Shown here in pieces: positions 12,020 to 24,059 of a stretch of DNA of 64,000 bases. The DNA lies in assembly GCA_964023275.1 (NCBI GenBank), contig OZ029918.1:14764355-14828354 (forward strand). The letters are read 5' to 3'. How positions within the stretch are numbered: position 1 is the first letter of the stretch; every line of letters starts with the position of its first letter. Made by a program: the position numbers and the translations under genes. The DNA comes from Norana najaformis (Eukaryota > Annelida > Clitellata > Crassiclitellata > Hormogastridae). The notes under the pieces are model-generated. The model saw only the letters and a program-made list of their open reading frames with translations. It searched no databases and had not been told where the DNA came from.

Positions 12020-12665
12020 GCAATACGGGTCAGGGAATTAGGAAAATCACGTCAATTCATTTGCCAATAATCGGCTAATGATTGGGGCCGGGCTAGCCAG
12101 ACGGCCTTACCACCCACCGGAAATGCCGCCATTATGATCGCGACATCTCAATAAATCAGACTAAATCAAATTGGTCTGGTATCAGCACTAAACGTCCGCC
12201 ATTATCGCCCAGCCGGGGTGCCGGGGTGATTCGTTTTAGGGGGCGACACATCGCGCCCATTCGTCTGTGGCTTGCTTTGTGTTCGGGTCGGATTCTGATG
12301 GGGTAATTATCCAGAGATTGATGGCTTCACAGCGGGTACGCCTCACCCCATGGAACTCATGTTCGTCCAGCATCCGTTGCCTGGGCGTGTCACAGCAGTA
12401 ACGCATCCGTCCAATCACGTCTGGCTTCGATTTGATTGGCAGCCTGTCGTCCAGCCCCGTAATTATCGTTATCATTGTGGGTGAGTGTCGGGGTGGGATA
12501 GGAAGGTGTCAAGCGGCCAATTCTTTGGCCAATTTCAAAGGCAAATACCGGTCCTTAACCGCCGTACGTCACCTGCTTTGTTGCGTTCTTGTTGCCTGTC
12601 TTTGTTTCCCTAAACCACTCCGGAAATCGTTTTCGGCATCAAATATGGCCGACTGTTAAGATACA
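12020..12665. promoter_or_regulatory. Candidate cis-regulatory block upstream of EMX
   Basis: This is a GC-richer, CpG-rich block with no microsatellite or transposon signature, 0.7-1.3 kb before the EMX start. It holds two identical GTAATTATC homeodomain-type sites (12303-12311, 12459-12467), two CGCCATTAT motifs (12127, 12197) and a direct pair of GGCCAATT, CCAAT-box type (12515-12522, 12527-12534). Short open frames on both strands here have no recognisable product. Regulatory function is inferred. A TATA-like CATATATAC lies at about 13280, 60 bases before the EMX ATG. Confidence 0.4.
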
Positions 12666-13339
12666 TCAAGACTATTAGCCTGATTGCCGCGATCTGATGA
12701 AACGTCGGTTTGTTTTCTCACGTAGGGATGCGTCCTAATCTAGCTATAGCAGTGTAACTGCTTACATAATCGGCGTACGAAACAAAGAATGTTACGGTAC
12801 TTACAGTACTTTCAGCTCATCTAGGAACGACTTGTACTTAAAGTCTGTAGCCTTACATTACGGAAGTAGTCTGAAAATACGAAATAGAACTCTGTGGAAC
12901 ATTTAGTTAAGCAGTGCTTCCGACTTCTGTTCACAGCTATTTCACCGTTTCTAGAGAAAAAAATGAAGCCTGAAAACGGCGAAGAATTCTCTTCGGATAC
13001 AAATGGTGCTTGAGGAAACTTCTTAAAGCGAGTAGACAGTCATCAGGGCGCCTGAACCAATAATCTCGTTGCTGAAACTGTAATGTGTCAGCTTCTGATT
13101 AAGAGTTGACAGAAAAGAATATTTCTTCTGGTTTCTTGGTGGATCGCGTGCACGGCTATTTCGTTTTCCTAAGTCGATGTTCTAAATCGGTTCTAAATCG
13201 ATAACGTTTCAGATGCTATAGAATTGGAAACGAGCATTGCGGAAAAGATCAGGTGTGAGGCGGTTCTTAGGGAGACGGTCATATATACACGGCAGCCGTT
13301 TTATTGATGAAACTGTGATTGTCGCTTGTACACGCAGAA

Positions 13340-13994
13340 ATGAGTCAGGTGGAGAACGCGAAGCGATCCAGTTCCTTCAGCATAGACTCTTTGATGGCCA
13401 AAGAGGATCGGACAGTCAGTCCTGCACTGCCCAGCAATGGACAGCTGAAACCGACAACATCCAAAATAGGTAAGGACACGTTATCAACTCTGAATCGCAA
13501 TCGATGTTCCCCGAATTCCACGTCTCTTTGCCGGACTCTGTCTCCAAACCATCGTCGGCGACGATCTCCCTTGACTGCAGCACGTGACGGATTAGCAAGC
13601 GGCTATAGCTTCCAGGAACCCAACCCGCGACCGAACAGTTACTGCCAAGCAGTTCCTCATCCAAAAGCTTTTTCATATCACCGGATCTTTCCAGGAGAAG
13701 CGCTCACAGTTCGCCGGCCGTTGGTCGAACCTGCTGGAGCGGGACACAGATCTTCGTCGGTGGTCTTTCCAATTGCCAGCTATCCAGGCGTCTCCCAACT
13801 GCACCCTCATCCTCATCCTCATGCCCCAGCTGCAGACGGTAGTCGGTCGTCCTCCTGCCTCATTCCAGGTGCAGCTCAATCATCCTACGAAACAAGGTCC
13901 CGTGAAATCGCTTTGAGAAACGACGGCGCTGCTGCTTTTCCGCTCTACACGTGGCTCCTCTCAAGACCATACTTAAATCAACGATTCCCTGCAG
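13340..13994 (+). CDS. EMX: EMX exon 1
   Basis: The first in-frame ATG is at 13340 with G at -3; the open frame upstream has no other ATG. The exon encodes 218 residues plus one base. It is Ser/Pro/His rich, with a HPHPHPH run near residue 160. It carries the two EMX blocks outside the homeodomain, at residues 13-22 and about 201-215. The donor GCAG|GTATAC is at 13994/13995, leaving phase 1. Reading past the donor reaches a stop at 14038 with no family similarity, so the splice is favoured. Confidence 0.88.
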
Positions 13995-16900
13995 GTATAC
14001 ACATACTCCCTATGCTTATACACACGTATCCACACTAGCAGCTATCGACATCCGCCCTTCTTTCACATTTTGATTCGCCTCGATCATATATACGACAAGG
14101 CACCCTATATCTATCGGTGTACAAGTTATAGGCTAAGCTGCATTTTAGAAAGGTAATGTTAGGAAATGACAGATAAGGTTATCAACGGTAAGCTAAGGTA
14201 AGGTACTGGGGATGGTGATACACTGATGCAGGTCTATAGTCGTACACATAATAGAAGCGCTGCGCTTAGAGGGTTGACGAGGATCAGGAAGAAACAAGAA
14301 CGGAAAGAAAGAGAGAAAGAGAGAAAGAGAGAAAGAAAGAACTAAAGAGTGAAATGAAGAAATAATAGAAACAAAGAGAATTTAGATTGATACAATTACG
14401 AATAAAGCGTGGAATGTGAAGCATGAGTTAGTTACTTTTCGAAGGCATGTTATCCTATAAGATATATATGCTGAAAGGTCGAAGTGCATGCAAACTAAAA
14501 TCAAGTATGCATCTTCAATTAATTTCACGAAAGAAGACGAGATATCTGCAACAAGTGTCGACCGGAATTTCTCCATATTGCACTCACACAGATGGGAAGA
14601 ACTTAAATATGTACCAAGGATACGACTACGCCGTAGTTCGTATACATAGCCAATATTGGTTACGTATACGTAAACAGGCCTAAGTATACATAGATACATG
14701 TATGTAATACATACATACATACATACATACATACATACATACATACATACATACATGCATGCATATACGCACATGCATGTGTATGCATTTAAACTTATGT
14801 ATTACATATATATGTGTGTGTGTGTGTGTGTGTGAATGTTTGTGTAAATATGTGTTTATAAAATGTATAGGCCTAGATATATAGATAATGTAAAATTATG
14901 TCTGAGGAAGTTTGAATACAAATTAGTGAACTATACAAAGAACATATCGACATATGTACGCATTATGTATGTATATGCTGTATATGTGTAGAATGCATAA
15001 GTCTGTACGGAGAGGGTGTTCTGTGCACATGCATTACTAAGGGGCGCAGCGTGTGGTCGATACTTACCGCTATTCAGACACGACTTTCTTCTCATTTACT
15101 TATAGACTGCAGCTATATAACAATGCTGAAACGCCGCTGCGTGCAGCCGCCACACAGTCCTTGTTAATACAGACCCTCAATCACGAATCGCTTGTTAATA
15201 GGCTGTTTGCTGTCCATTATTTACATCGACACACACACACACACACGTATTTAATAATTATATGTAACTATATTTCACTATTATACATGAACTAAGTGCA
15301 TGTTCAAAGCCAAGCAAACGAAAGACACAGCATGGCCGCAATAAATAAGCTAATGTGGACATAATAGACATTCGTTACAGTGTTTGCCAGATTCTGCAGA
15401 AAGGACTCCATATAGTGTTGGCCACTATGGGTCTATAATCTATATACATGAAACATCGAGCGAATGCCTTTCCCTTAAACCCTATGACCTTTGCCTCTAT
15501 GACCTTATCCAGTGATCTAAGCTTTTAATTGTACACTACACACATTTTAATGTTTTCTTTATATGGATGCAAAATCAGTAGAGCTCGTTTAGGCTTCAAG
15601 TTCTTCCTGTTGCTTTAAGTCATCCTTTTATCTTCTTTAGAATTCTGTTATCATGCAGTCAGTATATACCTTCATTCAGGTTAATTAAACGAATCTAGTG
15701 GCGTCTGAATCAAATGTCTTAAACGATGGATGTCACATTAAAGTCTGCAGCGGAAAGAAGGAAAGTTTCTAGGCTGTCTATATATCGGTTGTAGGTTTGA
15801 CCTTTTGGATTTCAACGGCGCTTCTCTGACGGATTATGATTTTGACTAAACGGTTTCACTTCAAGCGACCATCGATTAATGACTTGTATATTACGATAAG
15901 GGCGCTACAGAGGTCATTAGATCAGATTAGATTTGTCAGGCATGGGAGCAGGCCCATTACTCTTCCTATATGCCATTTCTATAGTCCCTCCCTTTCCATA
16001 TACTTAGGCCTATTGCACTTCCGTCATCGTCCGCTTTCTTTTCTTCTTTCTATTTTCCCCTTCTTTCCCTTCGTCCTCGTTAACTTCTGGTTCTGTGGGT
16101 GATGTTTACTTAAATTATGAAAATCTGTGGGGGCTCAAACCAAGATATGCCTCTATATAGTAAGCTTATCCCTATAAGCGAGTAACTAATGCATCTGCTA
16201 ATATGTCATATGTCCATCAGCTCAGCGAAGAATCGCTGCCCGGAATTGTTTGGGAGAACTTAGGCCTAAAATTTCTTAGCAGAATTTGCGCCTCTGCCCT
16301 TAGTGAAGGTAGATATATATAGTCTAATCCGATGCAGGGGTTTTCTGTCGTCCTATATATGCTTGCCTTGACTTTTACCATTATTTTTATTGTAAAGTAA
16401 AGTAACCGCTTCGTATATATGTTACGTTTCTCAATCTAAGGTACAAGTCTTAGACCTCGTGACAAACCCTCAATGCCTTATATGCAGGTTTAAAGAATTT
16501 TTGGCTTGAAATGCATGTATATCCATGGCCACGGACGTCGGCAAAGGGCATGGTCCCTAATCGAAAATTTTGGGGTCATAGATCCTCTTTATACCCACCC
16601 CTACTTTTGCGCCTAAAGATTTAGATATAGGCACAATGCAAAATATCATAACTTTGAGTGTAGAAACACATCACTTACGACGCCTTTTTGATTTCAACAG
16701 CCACCTCACAGACTAACATCAAGTATAACAAGTTTAGGTTTAGTACAGTAAATGAACTTTATATACGTACACGAAAGTGAAGCCTTGAGGATGCTGCAGG
16801 TCCGTTTGGCTCTTATAATAAGCAATGGTATCGGCCAAGCGCGGGAGAGAAGTCTTGGCCCTCACTTGAAAACTTTCGAGGCCTGAGCTATAGGTTATCT

Positions 16901-19900
16901 CTGCCCCACCACACTCTACAGCTGAAAGACCTCAAATTAGTTGCACAAAAATAATGATAAAACTCGGAGTAGATATAAACAAGTCTAAACAGCCGTTCAG
17001 GTCTTAAACTGCCAATTTTTACTATAGCATTATGCATATCCGAACACTGTAGGCTTAAATTGAGCAATCAATAATAAAACGTATACAAGTAAGTATAGTA
17101 GCTGTGCTCGTTGTAAACGAGCACACCGAGTATATGCAAGCATTCTGACAGACAAGAATGTCGGTATATAGATGGGCCAGTCCATACCCAATTCGATTTG
17201 GTAAACTATAGAACCACCTGTCCTTATGGCCATATATGCAGTTATTTACCACTGACAACTGGGGATATTATGCAAGACTTAGATTTTCAATTCTATCAAT
17301 ATAGAGTCAGGTTGTCTCTTATAGACCCTGTCGTCCTTCCACTCGTTTATCATTAGCTAAAGTGTCCAGCAAACTCTTGTCCTGAGATCTCCTGTGTTTG
17401 AATGCCTTTGTATACCAGACCATTTATGCAGGCTGTTGCGAAACGCATCAGAATCAATTTCAATGCATAAATGACTCCGATTTGCCTATAAAAAATGTGT
17501 AAAGTCTCTGCTGTCTGCGACTCAGCTTTGGATTTCACTCTAAGCATTGCAAGCTCAAGTATATGTAGCACTAAAGTACACTTTTCAGATTAAAAGATCA
17601 ACCCATCTGTATTGATGGCAAACTATAAGATTTGTTGCGAAAAAACATCAAAATTGCTTCTATCATCTGCTGAAAGCATCAAATTCGCTAGCGTCCATGC
17701 ATGGCAGGCCCCCATATATCCCGAACTCCATCTCAACGAAACCCGTATACATTGCCCCTCTGCATACGTTTGGCAGTATATATATATATATATGTATATG
17801 TACACGCATGAGTGCGTATACACATAAATATAATATATACTTACGTATAATATTATAAACATATACGACCTATGTGTTCATATACGCATGAATGAATTAT
17901 TTATATCGTTTGAAATCGATCTGCCTGGATTCTCTGACCCTTCACTTGATCCTATCCGATTTCTGTAGAGTGTCTTCTTCCTTCATGCAACTGAGGCGAC
18001 ATTTCAACTGATAGATGAATTTATGTTATACCAGCATTATGTTTAAGTGCATTGTTCCGACCATTTTTATCCACTCACGCCGTCTCGCCGCACTATAAAG
18101 CTGTTGAAAGAAATCATTAAAACCACACACAGCTTTGTAGTATGTCTCAGCCTTAAGACAGCTATATATACTATAAAATAGACACTAAACGATATATATA
18201 TATATAAAGTCTATACATATATCTTGCAGTCTATATCATTGGACCGCTTCAGCTAACATTATTAGGCCTACTTGTCTCATTTCATTGCTTTTGAACGCCT
18301 TCTTTTTTTCAACCACTCTATATGTCATGAGTGCTGTAAAGGCCTATACTGTTGGCAACCGGTTCACAGTGTTGCGATATAGAACTATATAGATACGCAT
18401 GAAGGCAAAGGATGCATGTATTTTATATTTCACTTACCAAAAGTAGGCCCTAAATAATGAAAGAAAGAAGAGGCAACTTATAAGGTAAGTCGGTGATCAT
18501 CGAAAAAACCAACGAGATGCCAATAATATTAGCATCTAAGCAGAAATTATAACTGAACAGATGGGTCAATACGGCTACATGTTTTAGAGGTCTAGCAATC
18601 GAAGATGGTTAAAGCGAAAACGAGACATTTTCCCGAATAGAGCGCAAAAGTTCTGCGCGGGATAGGATAGTATAGAAATTTCAGGCTATATAAAAATTTA
18701 TATATCTTATATAGGTTTATGTTTGTTTGAGACAATAAAGTGAAAATTTTCTTCTTATTATTATGCATATACATGAAATTGATGCGTAAGTATGCTGTCG
18801 TATTTTCAATAAAATACATGGAACATTTGATTAATATAGATGCTGTTGCAGCCGAAGCTGCTGGTCTGTTGTTTCCTTTCCGGAAGCCGAAGCGAATAAG
18901 GACGGCGTTTTCTCCGTCTCAGCTCATCCAACTGGAAGACGCATTCAACCGTAACCACTACGTCGTCGGCCAGGAACGAAAGGACCTCGCCGCCGCTCTC
19001 AACCTCACCGAGACACAGGTAGCCTAGGCCTCTATGCCTCCTATAAGCAAACATGACAGCCACTAAAAAATTAAGCAAAGGCTTAATTTTGAGCTGAAGT
19101 TTGCACTAAATTCTTAAATTTTATCAATCTTGTCTGTGAATAAGTTTTGCTGCCTTATATCGTATGGCCATTAACACTTATCCTTCAACATAGGTTTTTT
19201 AATGATGATGATGATCATCGTCATCATCATCAGCGTCGTCATTATCTTCATCGTCGTCAAAATTACTATCACCACAATCACTAAAAAACAGCAACAAAAG
19301 TAATAAGAAATCGTCACATTTTCAAGCATTGGCATTGTTGATGACCTTTCGAAATTATAAACGATTCGGCTTCGAGCCGTCGATTGCCCGATGGTTCTAG
19401 GGCAATTCGGCGCCGGACAATTCGGTGTCGACATTTCGGAGCGGGAGAATGTTTTACTTGCGAACATAGAATTAATATTTTCATTTTAATGAAATTTAAT
19501 CATGTTATACCAGGATAATGCCAAACGTTAAAAAGTGCAGCTTGCAATCATGAAATGTTATCACAATACCATGCTAACTAAAAAACACAGCATCTCCCTA
19601 TTTTCTTTTCACGTTTTCTTTTCCACGTGATAAAGGTAAACTTGGTAGGTTGGCATTCTTTTACTTTTCTAGGACTCCAAAAATTCTACATCCATTTATA
19701 TGGTCTACACTTAATATTACTATGTAGACTTTTTGAAAAAAGAAAAAAAAATAGAGCTAGCTTATAAAACAAAGAAATTGCAGTTGCTATTATATTAACT
19801 TGTTATAGATTAACGATTATATAATATAGACAAAATACACGCGGACGTCGTTGATCGCTGATATTTGCTGATTTAACGTGATCCACATATCCTATCACGT

Positions 19901-21006
19901 GACTCATCTACTCCTACATTACATACCAATTTCTATATAAAAATCTTTTTTGCTTTTTCACTCCGAATTGTCCGCTTTTTTACTCCGAATTGTATGCGCC
20001 GAATTATCCTATTCGGAATTGTCCGCGCCGAATTGTCCTATTCCGAATTGTCCGCGCCGAATTGTCCGGCTCCGAATTGTCCGGTTACCTGCCCGATTCA
20101 TAGAGTATACAGCGTTAACTCGATTAGAGACATACAGTCTTTGATTCTCGTATACATTGTAATTAAACGAACAGTTCAATCGCAACAATACTCGAATCGT
20201 CACAGTTTCTAAGCACACGAAACTGTGAACAGCATGTGTAACTCATACTTTCAACTAAGCACACGACAGACCACTGCTAGAAAGTCCGCGATCTCTCGAC
20301 GAAGCCCTTGCGACTGTCCTTTATAAGCTGTTTTCCGCCCCGACATCGGATAAGACCAGACATGCTTCCCGTTATTGCGCAATGATGGGTTTTTCAAAAA
20401 GCCACTGACTCATCACAACGTAGGCTTGACTTTTTTCTGCGTGAGCCTCAACGGGATAAAATACGCGTGGACAAAAATCACTACTGACATCAGTCCGCCT
20501 ACAACGCTGCCAGCCCATCGCACTACCCCTACCAAGACGCCTCTACTAACGGTAATCATGTGAGCTGCGTGTGCACAAATAAATCAATGACTCGATGACT
20601 CTTTAAATTTCCTATACATAGCTCGCTTAAAACTTGCTGACTAAGCATCATAATACTGACGTTCACAGGCTTAGTCATCACAACCATTATTATCATCGTC
20701 GTCGATGTGGTCGTCGTCATATCGTCATTGCCTTTTTTGTGATCTGGTATCATTTTGAAGGTTAAGGTCTGGTTTCAAAATCGACGAACGAAACACAAGA
20801 GAGTGCAGCCAGAATTCAGAGACGATGGTCAAACCGCCGCCGACAATGAAAGCTTAGGACGAGCTTTATCATCGGATGACGATGATGACAATGACGATGC
20901 TGGCGATGATGATGAATACGTAGAAGTTGATGAATCAGATAACACTGCGGTCTCGGGTTCAAACTGTTACACCTTCAGCAACGACAATCATCATCACAAC
21001 AAATGA
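13340..21006 (+). CDS. EMX: EMX-like (empty spiracles) homeodomain transcription factor, 3 exons, complete
   Basis: The predicted coding join is 13340-13994, 18840-19018 and 20761-21006, giving 359 residues. The protein is a nuclear DNA-binding transcription factor of the EMX/empty spiracles family, which acts in anterior and head patterning and in brain or sensory development (family knowledge). Three blocks identify it. One is an N-terminal [10 protein letters not shown] at residues 13-22, matching the EMX FTIESLVAK motif. The second is [15 protein letters not shown] at about 201-215, matching the EMX YPWVLRNRFFGHRF region. The third is a homeodomain at 235-294 carrying R5, F8, L16, F20, W48, F49, N51 and R53, with the EMX signatures [12 protein letters not shown] and NHYVVG. 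Both introns are GT-AG (4845 and 1742 bp). The homeobox intron after Gln44 is where EMX genes carry one. The C terminus is unusual: an acidic D/E run and HHH replace the usual INRWRIAT-type tail. It is more EMX than NOT: NHYVVG rather than QYMVG, and RRTK rather than RRIK. Confidence 0.9.
14701..14834 (+). repeat. Microsatellites (ATAC)n and (GT)n in EMX intron 1
   Basis: About 12 head-to-tail ATAC units (14707-14757) are followed, after a TA-rich gap, by a GT array (14813-14834). Confidence 0.9.
15780..15940 (+). mobile_element. LINE 3' tail (CCATCGATT family)
   Basis: GCGACCATCGATTAATGAC, then GGGCGCTACAGAGGTCATTA and AGATCAGATTAGATT, the same tail as at 29800-29935. It lies inside EMX intron 1, sense to the gene. 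Confidence 0.6.
18840..19018 (+). CDS. EMX: EMX exon 2 (homeodomain residues 1-44)
   Basis: The exon encodes [16 protein letters not shown] and on to LNLTETQ, with donor CACAG|GTAGCC at 19018/19019 in phase 0. The spacer [15 protein letters not shown] matches the [18 protein letters not shown] context of EMX proteins. The 5' boundary is uncertain. Acceptors ending at 18839 (ATATAG), 18851 (GTTGCAG) and 18857 (CCGAAG) all keep the required phase, and they change only up to six residues before the homeodomain. I chose the first; 18851 has the better CAG. Confidence 0.88.
19019..20760 (+). other. EMX intron 2 (1.74 kb) with CCGAATTGTCC repeats
   Basis: The intron starts GTAGCC and ends TTTTGAAG. 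It carries GAT/CATC-rich runs (19200-19260). CCGAATTGTCC-type short repeats stand in opposite orientations on the two sides of a 0.5 kb AT-rich segment (19370-19450 and 19965-20092). A further block at 20160-20345 is related to one at 3628-3832. Confidence 0.65.
20160..20345 (+). repeat. Dispersed repeat in EMX intron 2
   Basis: The second copy of the block at 3628-3832, sharing CACAGTTTCTAAGCACACG, ACGACAGACCACTG and a TTTATAAGCTGTTTTCCGCC end. It is divergent but collinear. Confidence 0.5.
20761..21006 (+). CDS. EMX: EMX exon 3 (homeodomain residues 45-60 and acidic tail)
   Basis: It begins after TTTTGAAG at 20760 with [14 protein letters not shown], the DNA-recognition helix, in phase 0. 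The tail contains [24 protein letters not shown] and a final NDNHHHNK before TGA at 21004-21006. The acidic run and HHH sit in GAT/GAC- and CAT/CAC-rich DNA, so part of the tail may have grown from the GAT microsatellites that surround it. His56 replaces the Tyr usual for EMX. Confidence 0.88.
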   Translation, partial: VKVWFQNRRTKHKRVQPEFRDDGQTAADNESLGRALSSDDDDDNDDAGDDDEYVEVDESDNTAVSGSNCYTFSNDNHHHNK

Positions 21007-21120
21007 TAACGATGACAATAGCATTACAAGTGTGAATAATGTGCGTTAGAGAGACAAATGAGAGACTAGTAAGCATTTCGATGATGCTGAACTGATGAAG
21101 CGACTGTAAGCGAAGACAGC

Positions 21121-21126
21121 ATTAAA
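21121..21126 (+). terminator. Possible EMX polyadenylation signal (ATTAAA)
   Basis: ATTAAA lies 115 bases after the EMX stop. It is the first such hexamer downstream, but the flanks were not otherwise diagnostic. Confidence 0.2.
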
Positions 21127-21477
21127 TTAAGGATCACTATTGTTATCAAGATCAAACTATGGCTTCGTCGACAGTTATACATCGTATTTTCATAAGTGAA
21201 ACAGCGACTTTTTTTTTAAATAATGAATCTGACCCCAATTATGAAAAAGAGAAACGACAGATGCAAAAACAGAGAGAGAACGAGAGACAGAGAGAGCTGT
21301 AGAGAATGACAAAAGGGATCGATAACAAAGAAAATTACAGAACGACAGAAAGAATGGAAGTGGTAGAGAGTTGAATGAGAAAGCCCGAATAAGAGAATGA
21401 AAGAACGGAAAAAACAGAGTGAGAAATTAGATATGAGGAATGAACAGAAGAAATGCAAGCGAAAGAGAATGAAAAAA

Positions 21478-21495
21478 TGATGATGATGATGAAGG

Positions 21496-21550
<55 letters not shown>

Positions 21551-21670
21551 TGGTGATGACGACGACGACGACGATGATGATGATGATGTGACGACGTCTG
21601 TGATTATGATTATGATGGTATAGTGGTGATGATGGCTGTGGTGGTGGTGATGATGATGATGATGATGCGT
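21478..21670 (+). repeat. (GAT)n / (GATG)n microsatellite
   Basis: Long GAT array with GAC and GGT variant units and a short unique interruption at 21590-21645. Confidence 0.9.
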
Positions 21671-22149
21671 ATAGTGATAGCTATAGCAATCATAATCTAA
21701 GGATGAAGCACTGTTATTGGTAAATCTAAAGAAAACATTTGACCCGTGGAAAGGCCTACTATTACAAATGACAAAATGTTATCAATCCATCATCATTCAT
21801 CAGTCCACACATTTACGCTTCATTGTTGCCATGGGTAACTGGAGAGGCAACGGATCAGTAATGGTATATGCATTTGAAATCTGTTTTCAATCATCTTATT
21901 TAGATGTGATGATCACGATGACAGGGATTAATAATTAGGCCTCCTATCACCTTTCTCGCATTGTTACATACGTCGCTCACAGAGGGATGATGCTCTGATG
22001 GTTTGCAACATCCACAGATACAACACTGCCTGCAATTCTAAATTTCTAATGCATCATTAACACCGAGATATTGACGAATTACAGTCGTATGGAGAAGTTT
22101 TTATACAATGCCATCATAAGCAACTTAAGTTCGATAGGAGAAGTTCATA

Positions 22150-22255
22150 TATTTAGAGACCGCGTTAGGTAGCCGTGCTGCAGCGCCTTTGTGAATTACT
22201 TAAAAGGCGCTTTACAAATTTAGTGATACATACATACATACATACATAAATACAT
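22150..22255 (+). mobile_element. L2-like LINE tail ending in (ATAC)n
   Basis: GCGCCTTTGTGAATTACTT then GGCGCTTTACAAATTTAGTG runs directly into ATACATAC units. The GGCGCTTTAYAAAT signature is shared with copies at 365, 33600 and 62380. Confidence 0.5.
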
Positions 22256-22979
22256 ACCCTACGCACATCTGTCTGTCTGTCCTGTCTGTCTTAACAACAC
22301 CTGGACACTGCTCCTTATAATTGATCGTAATGCTATCTTTATTGGCAACAATTAACCGTTCTCTCCGCCTCATCTGTCATTGGTAAATAATCGACACACA
22401 CAGACAACAGACAGGCAGAGAGACATACCTCTAGCTGTTGGTCGCCATATACTTGTCTTTCTATCTGTCTTTCTCGCGTGTCGTCCTAAATGCCTATATA
22501 TGAACCAGTGATACTTTGTGGCGGGTGGATACTTATACATTCAAGTATACACTTACAATATGTGAAAGTTTCCGCTGAGTTTGCGTAATAAACATTATAT
22601 GAAAAAGAGCTATATAATTGTGTTCAAAGTAGCGCGTAATTAGTGACTTCCTTATACACAATAAACAGGCTAATGATGTGTGCATATATAGTCTTAATAA
22701 GTCATGGCAGTTAGGGATGCCGGAAGCAATGCCAACTAAGCTGATATGAAGTAGGTGTGCGCCGCAAGGTCAGTCGAGCAACGCCGACAGTCATGACATC
22801 CTAATGACCCAAGGTCAGCTGCGGTTAATATTGCATCATTGGAAATTCTAGGACTATTGTTTACAATTTAGGGATAAACAGCCCCCGGCGAAGCTTCCGG
22901 GTGTCGAGGAATGCATGAGGGAATGATGGATATTTGCAGAGGCAGAACGAGGGTATACAGAAAGTCACCAAATACTATT

Positions 22980-23065
22980 TCAGATAGTAATAATCTGAGA
23001 ACTTCTATAGCGCCACTGTAATAATGTAGTAATCAGTCGATGGTTGCTGCTAGCATAAATAGTCT
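22980..23065 (-). mobile_element. LINE 3' tail (CCATCGACT family), reverse orientation
   Basis: AATCTGAGAACTTCTATAGC, GCCACTGTAATAATG and AATCAGTCGATGGTTGC are the reverse complement of the tail at 29860-29930. Confidence 0.65.
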
Positions 23066-24059
23066 GCATACATCTATACATCTATATATTCCCCTATAGT
23101 CTACAGACATGTATTGTTTACTTCGGGAACGAGTCTTCGCTGAAATGGCCATTGTGTTGCGACCATGAGCAATTGCTAAATAAATTAAAATGATGCTATT
23201 GAGCGACAGACCGATTTATCAGTAGACACGTGAAAATTATATATAAATACGCATGATAATAACGACGTGGTTGTTGTTTATGTTGATAAAAATAATGATG
23301 ACGGAGTGGTGCGATGATGGTGATCTCGATCATACGAATACAAATACAACTATATTTAACAATGTCCTCCTTCTAAAGTTTAGACGCGTACACAGGGCCA
23401 TACGACAAAGTATCGGTAGCGCCGAGTGTAGGACTTGCTCAAGGTCCCTACACAGTTACAATATCTGGGGAGGCTCGACCTAGTACTCTCCCCGTGACAA
23501 GCTGTGGGCTCAGATCAATCGACTACTGTTCCCCAACTGACGATGATGATCATGATGACGGTGACGACGCCCATTATGCCACCGACTAAGACATCTAACT
23601 AGTCTTAGTGCAATATTGAAATATAGAAATTTCACAGATACATTACAGTAGAGCAACAGTGACGAAGATAATGACGACGAAGATACAACGATTACAATGA
23701 GGACAAGACGAACGATGACGATGGCCTACAGATGTCAGGCCCGAACAGTCGACCCATTTAAATGAATTAAGTGTCGCTGAAAATGATTCAAGTCAGATCG
23801 TTCGTTGATTCTGTCGTCAACAACATAAAACAGATGACTGACTGCCCTGGCGATCAAGAACTATGAAACAGATCACTGAGAACAATCAATTAAAAACTTA
23901 GCGAGACTTTTGCTTTGAACTGCTCATTCATCCGCCCACGCCATCGTCGTCCTCTTTCTCTGTCTACTCCTCCTCCTCCTCCTCCTTCTCTCCATCCTCG
24001 CCTCCTCCTCCGTCTCATGCTTCTCCTTTTCTCCTCATATACCTCCTAAGCTGATTTTG
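23066..24059. other. Gene-free stretch
   Basis: GAT/GAC-rich patches (23520-23720) and a TCC array (about 23965-24000). The short frame at 23253-23483 shows no motif. Confidence 0.35.

Larger units (their letters stand above)
13995..18839 (+). other. EMX intron 1 (4.8 kb): microsatellites, one LINE tail
   Basis: It contains a GAAA/GAGA-rich stretch (about 14285-14340), ATAC and GT arrays (14701-14834), an AC array (about 15230-15246), a LINE 3' tail (15780-15940) and many TA-rich runs. I see no further exon. TAGGCCTA occurs several times (14868, 16007, 16261, 18264). Confidence 0.6.
21007..22149. other. 3' flank of EMX: purine-rich and GAT microsatellite DNA
   Basis: A GA-rich stretch (21240-21470), then a (GAT)n array with GAC interruptions (21478-21670). 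No exon seen. Confidence 0.6.

Noticed and set aside
18740..18839. Starting the homeobox protein at the ATG at 18740 region in exon 2's frame
   Set aside because: The text before 18840 ([10 protein letters not shown]) is AT-rich intron, while exon 1 supplies EMX-specific blocks in matching phase.
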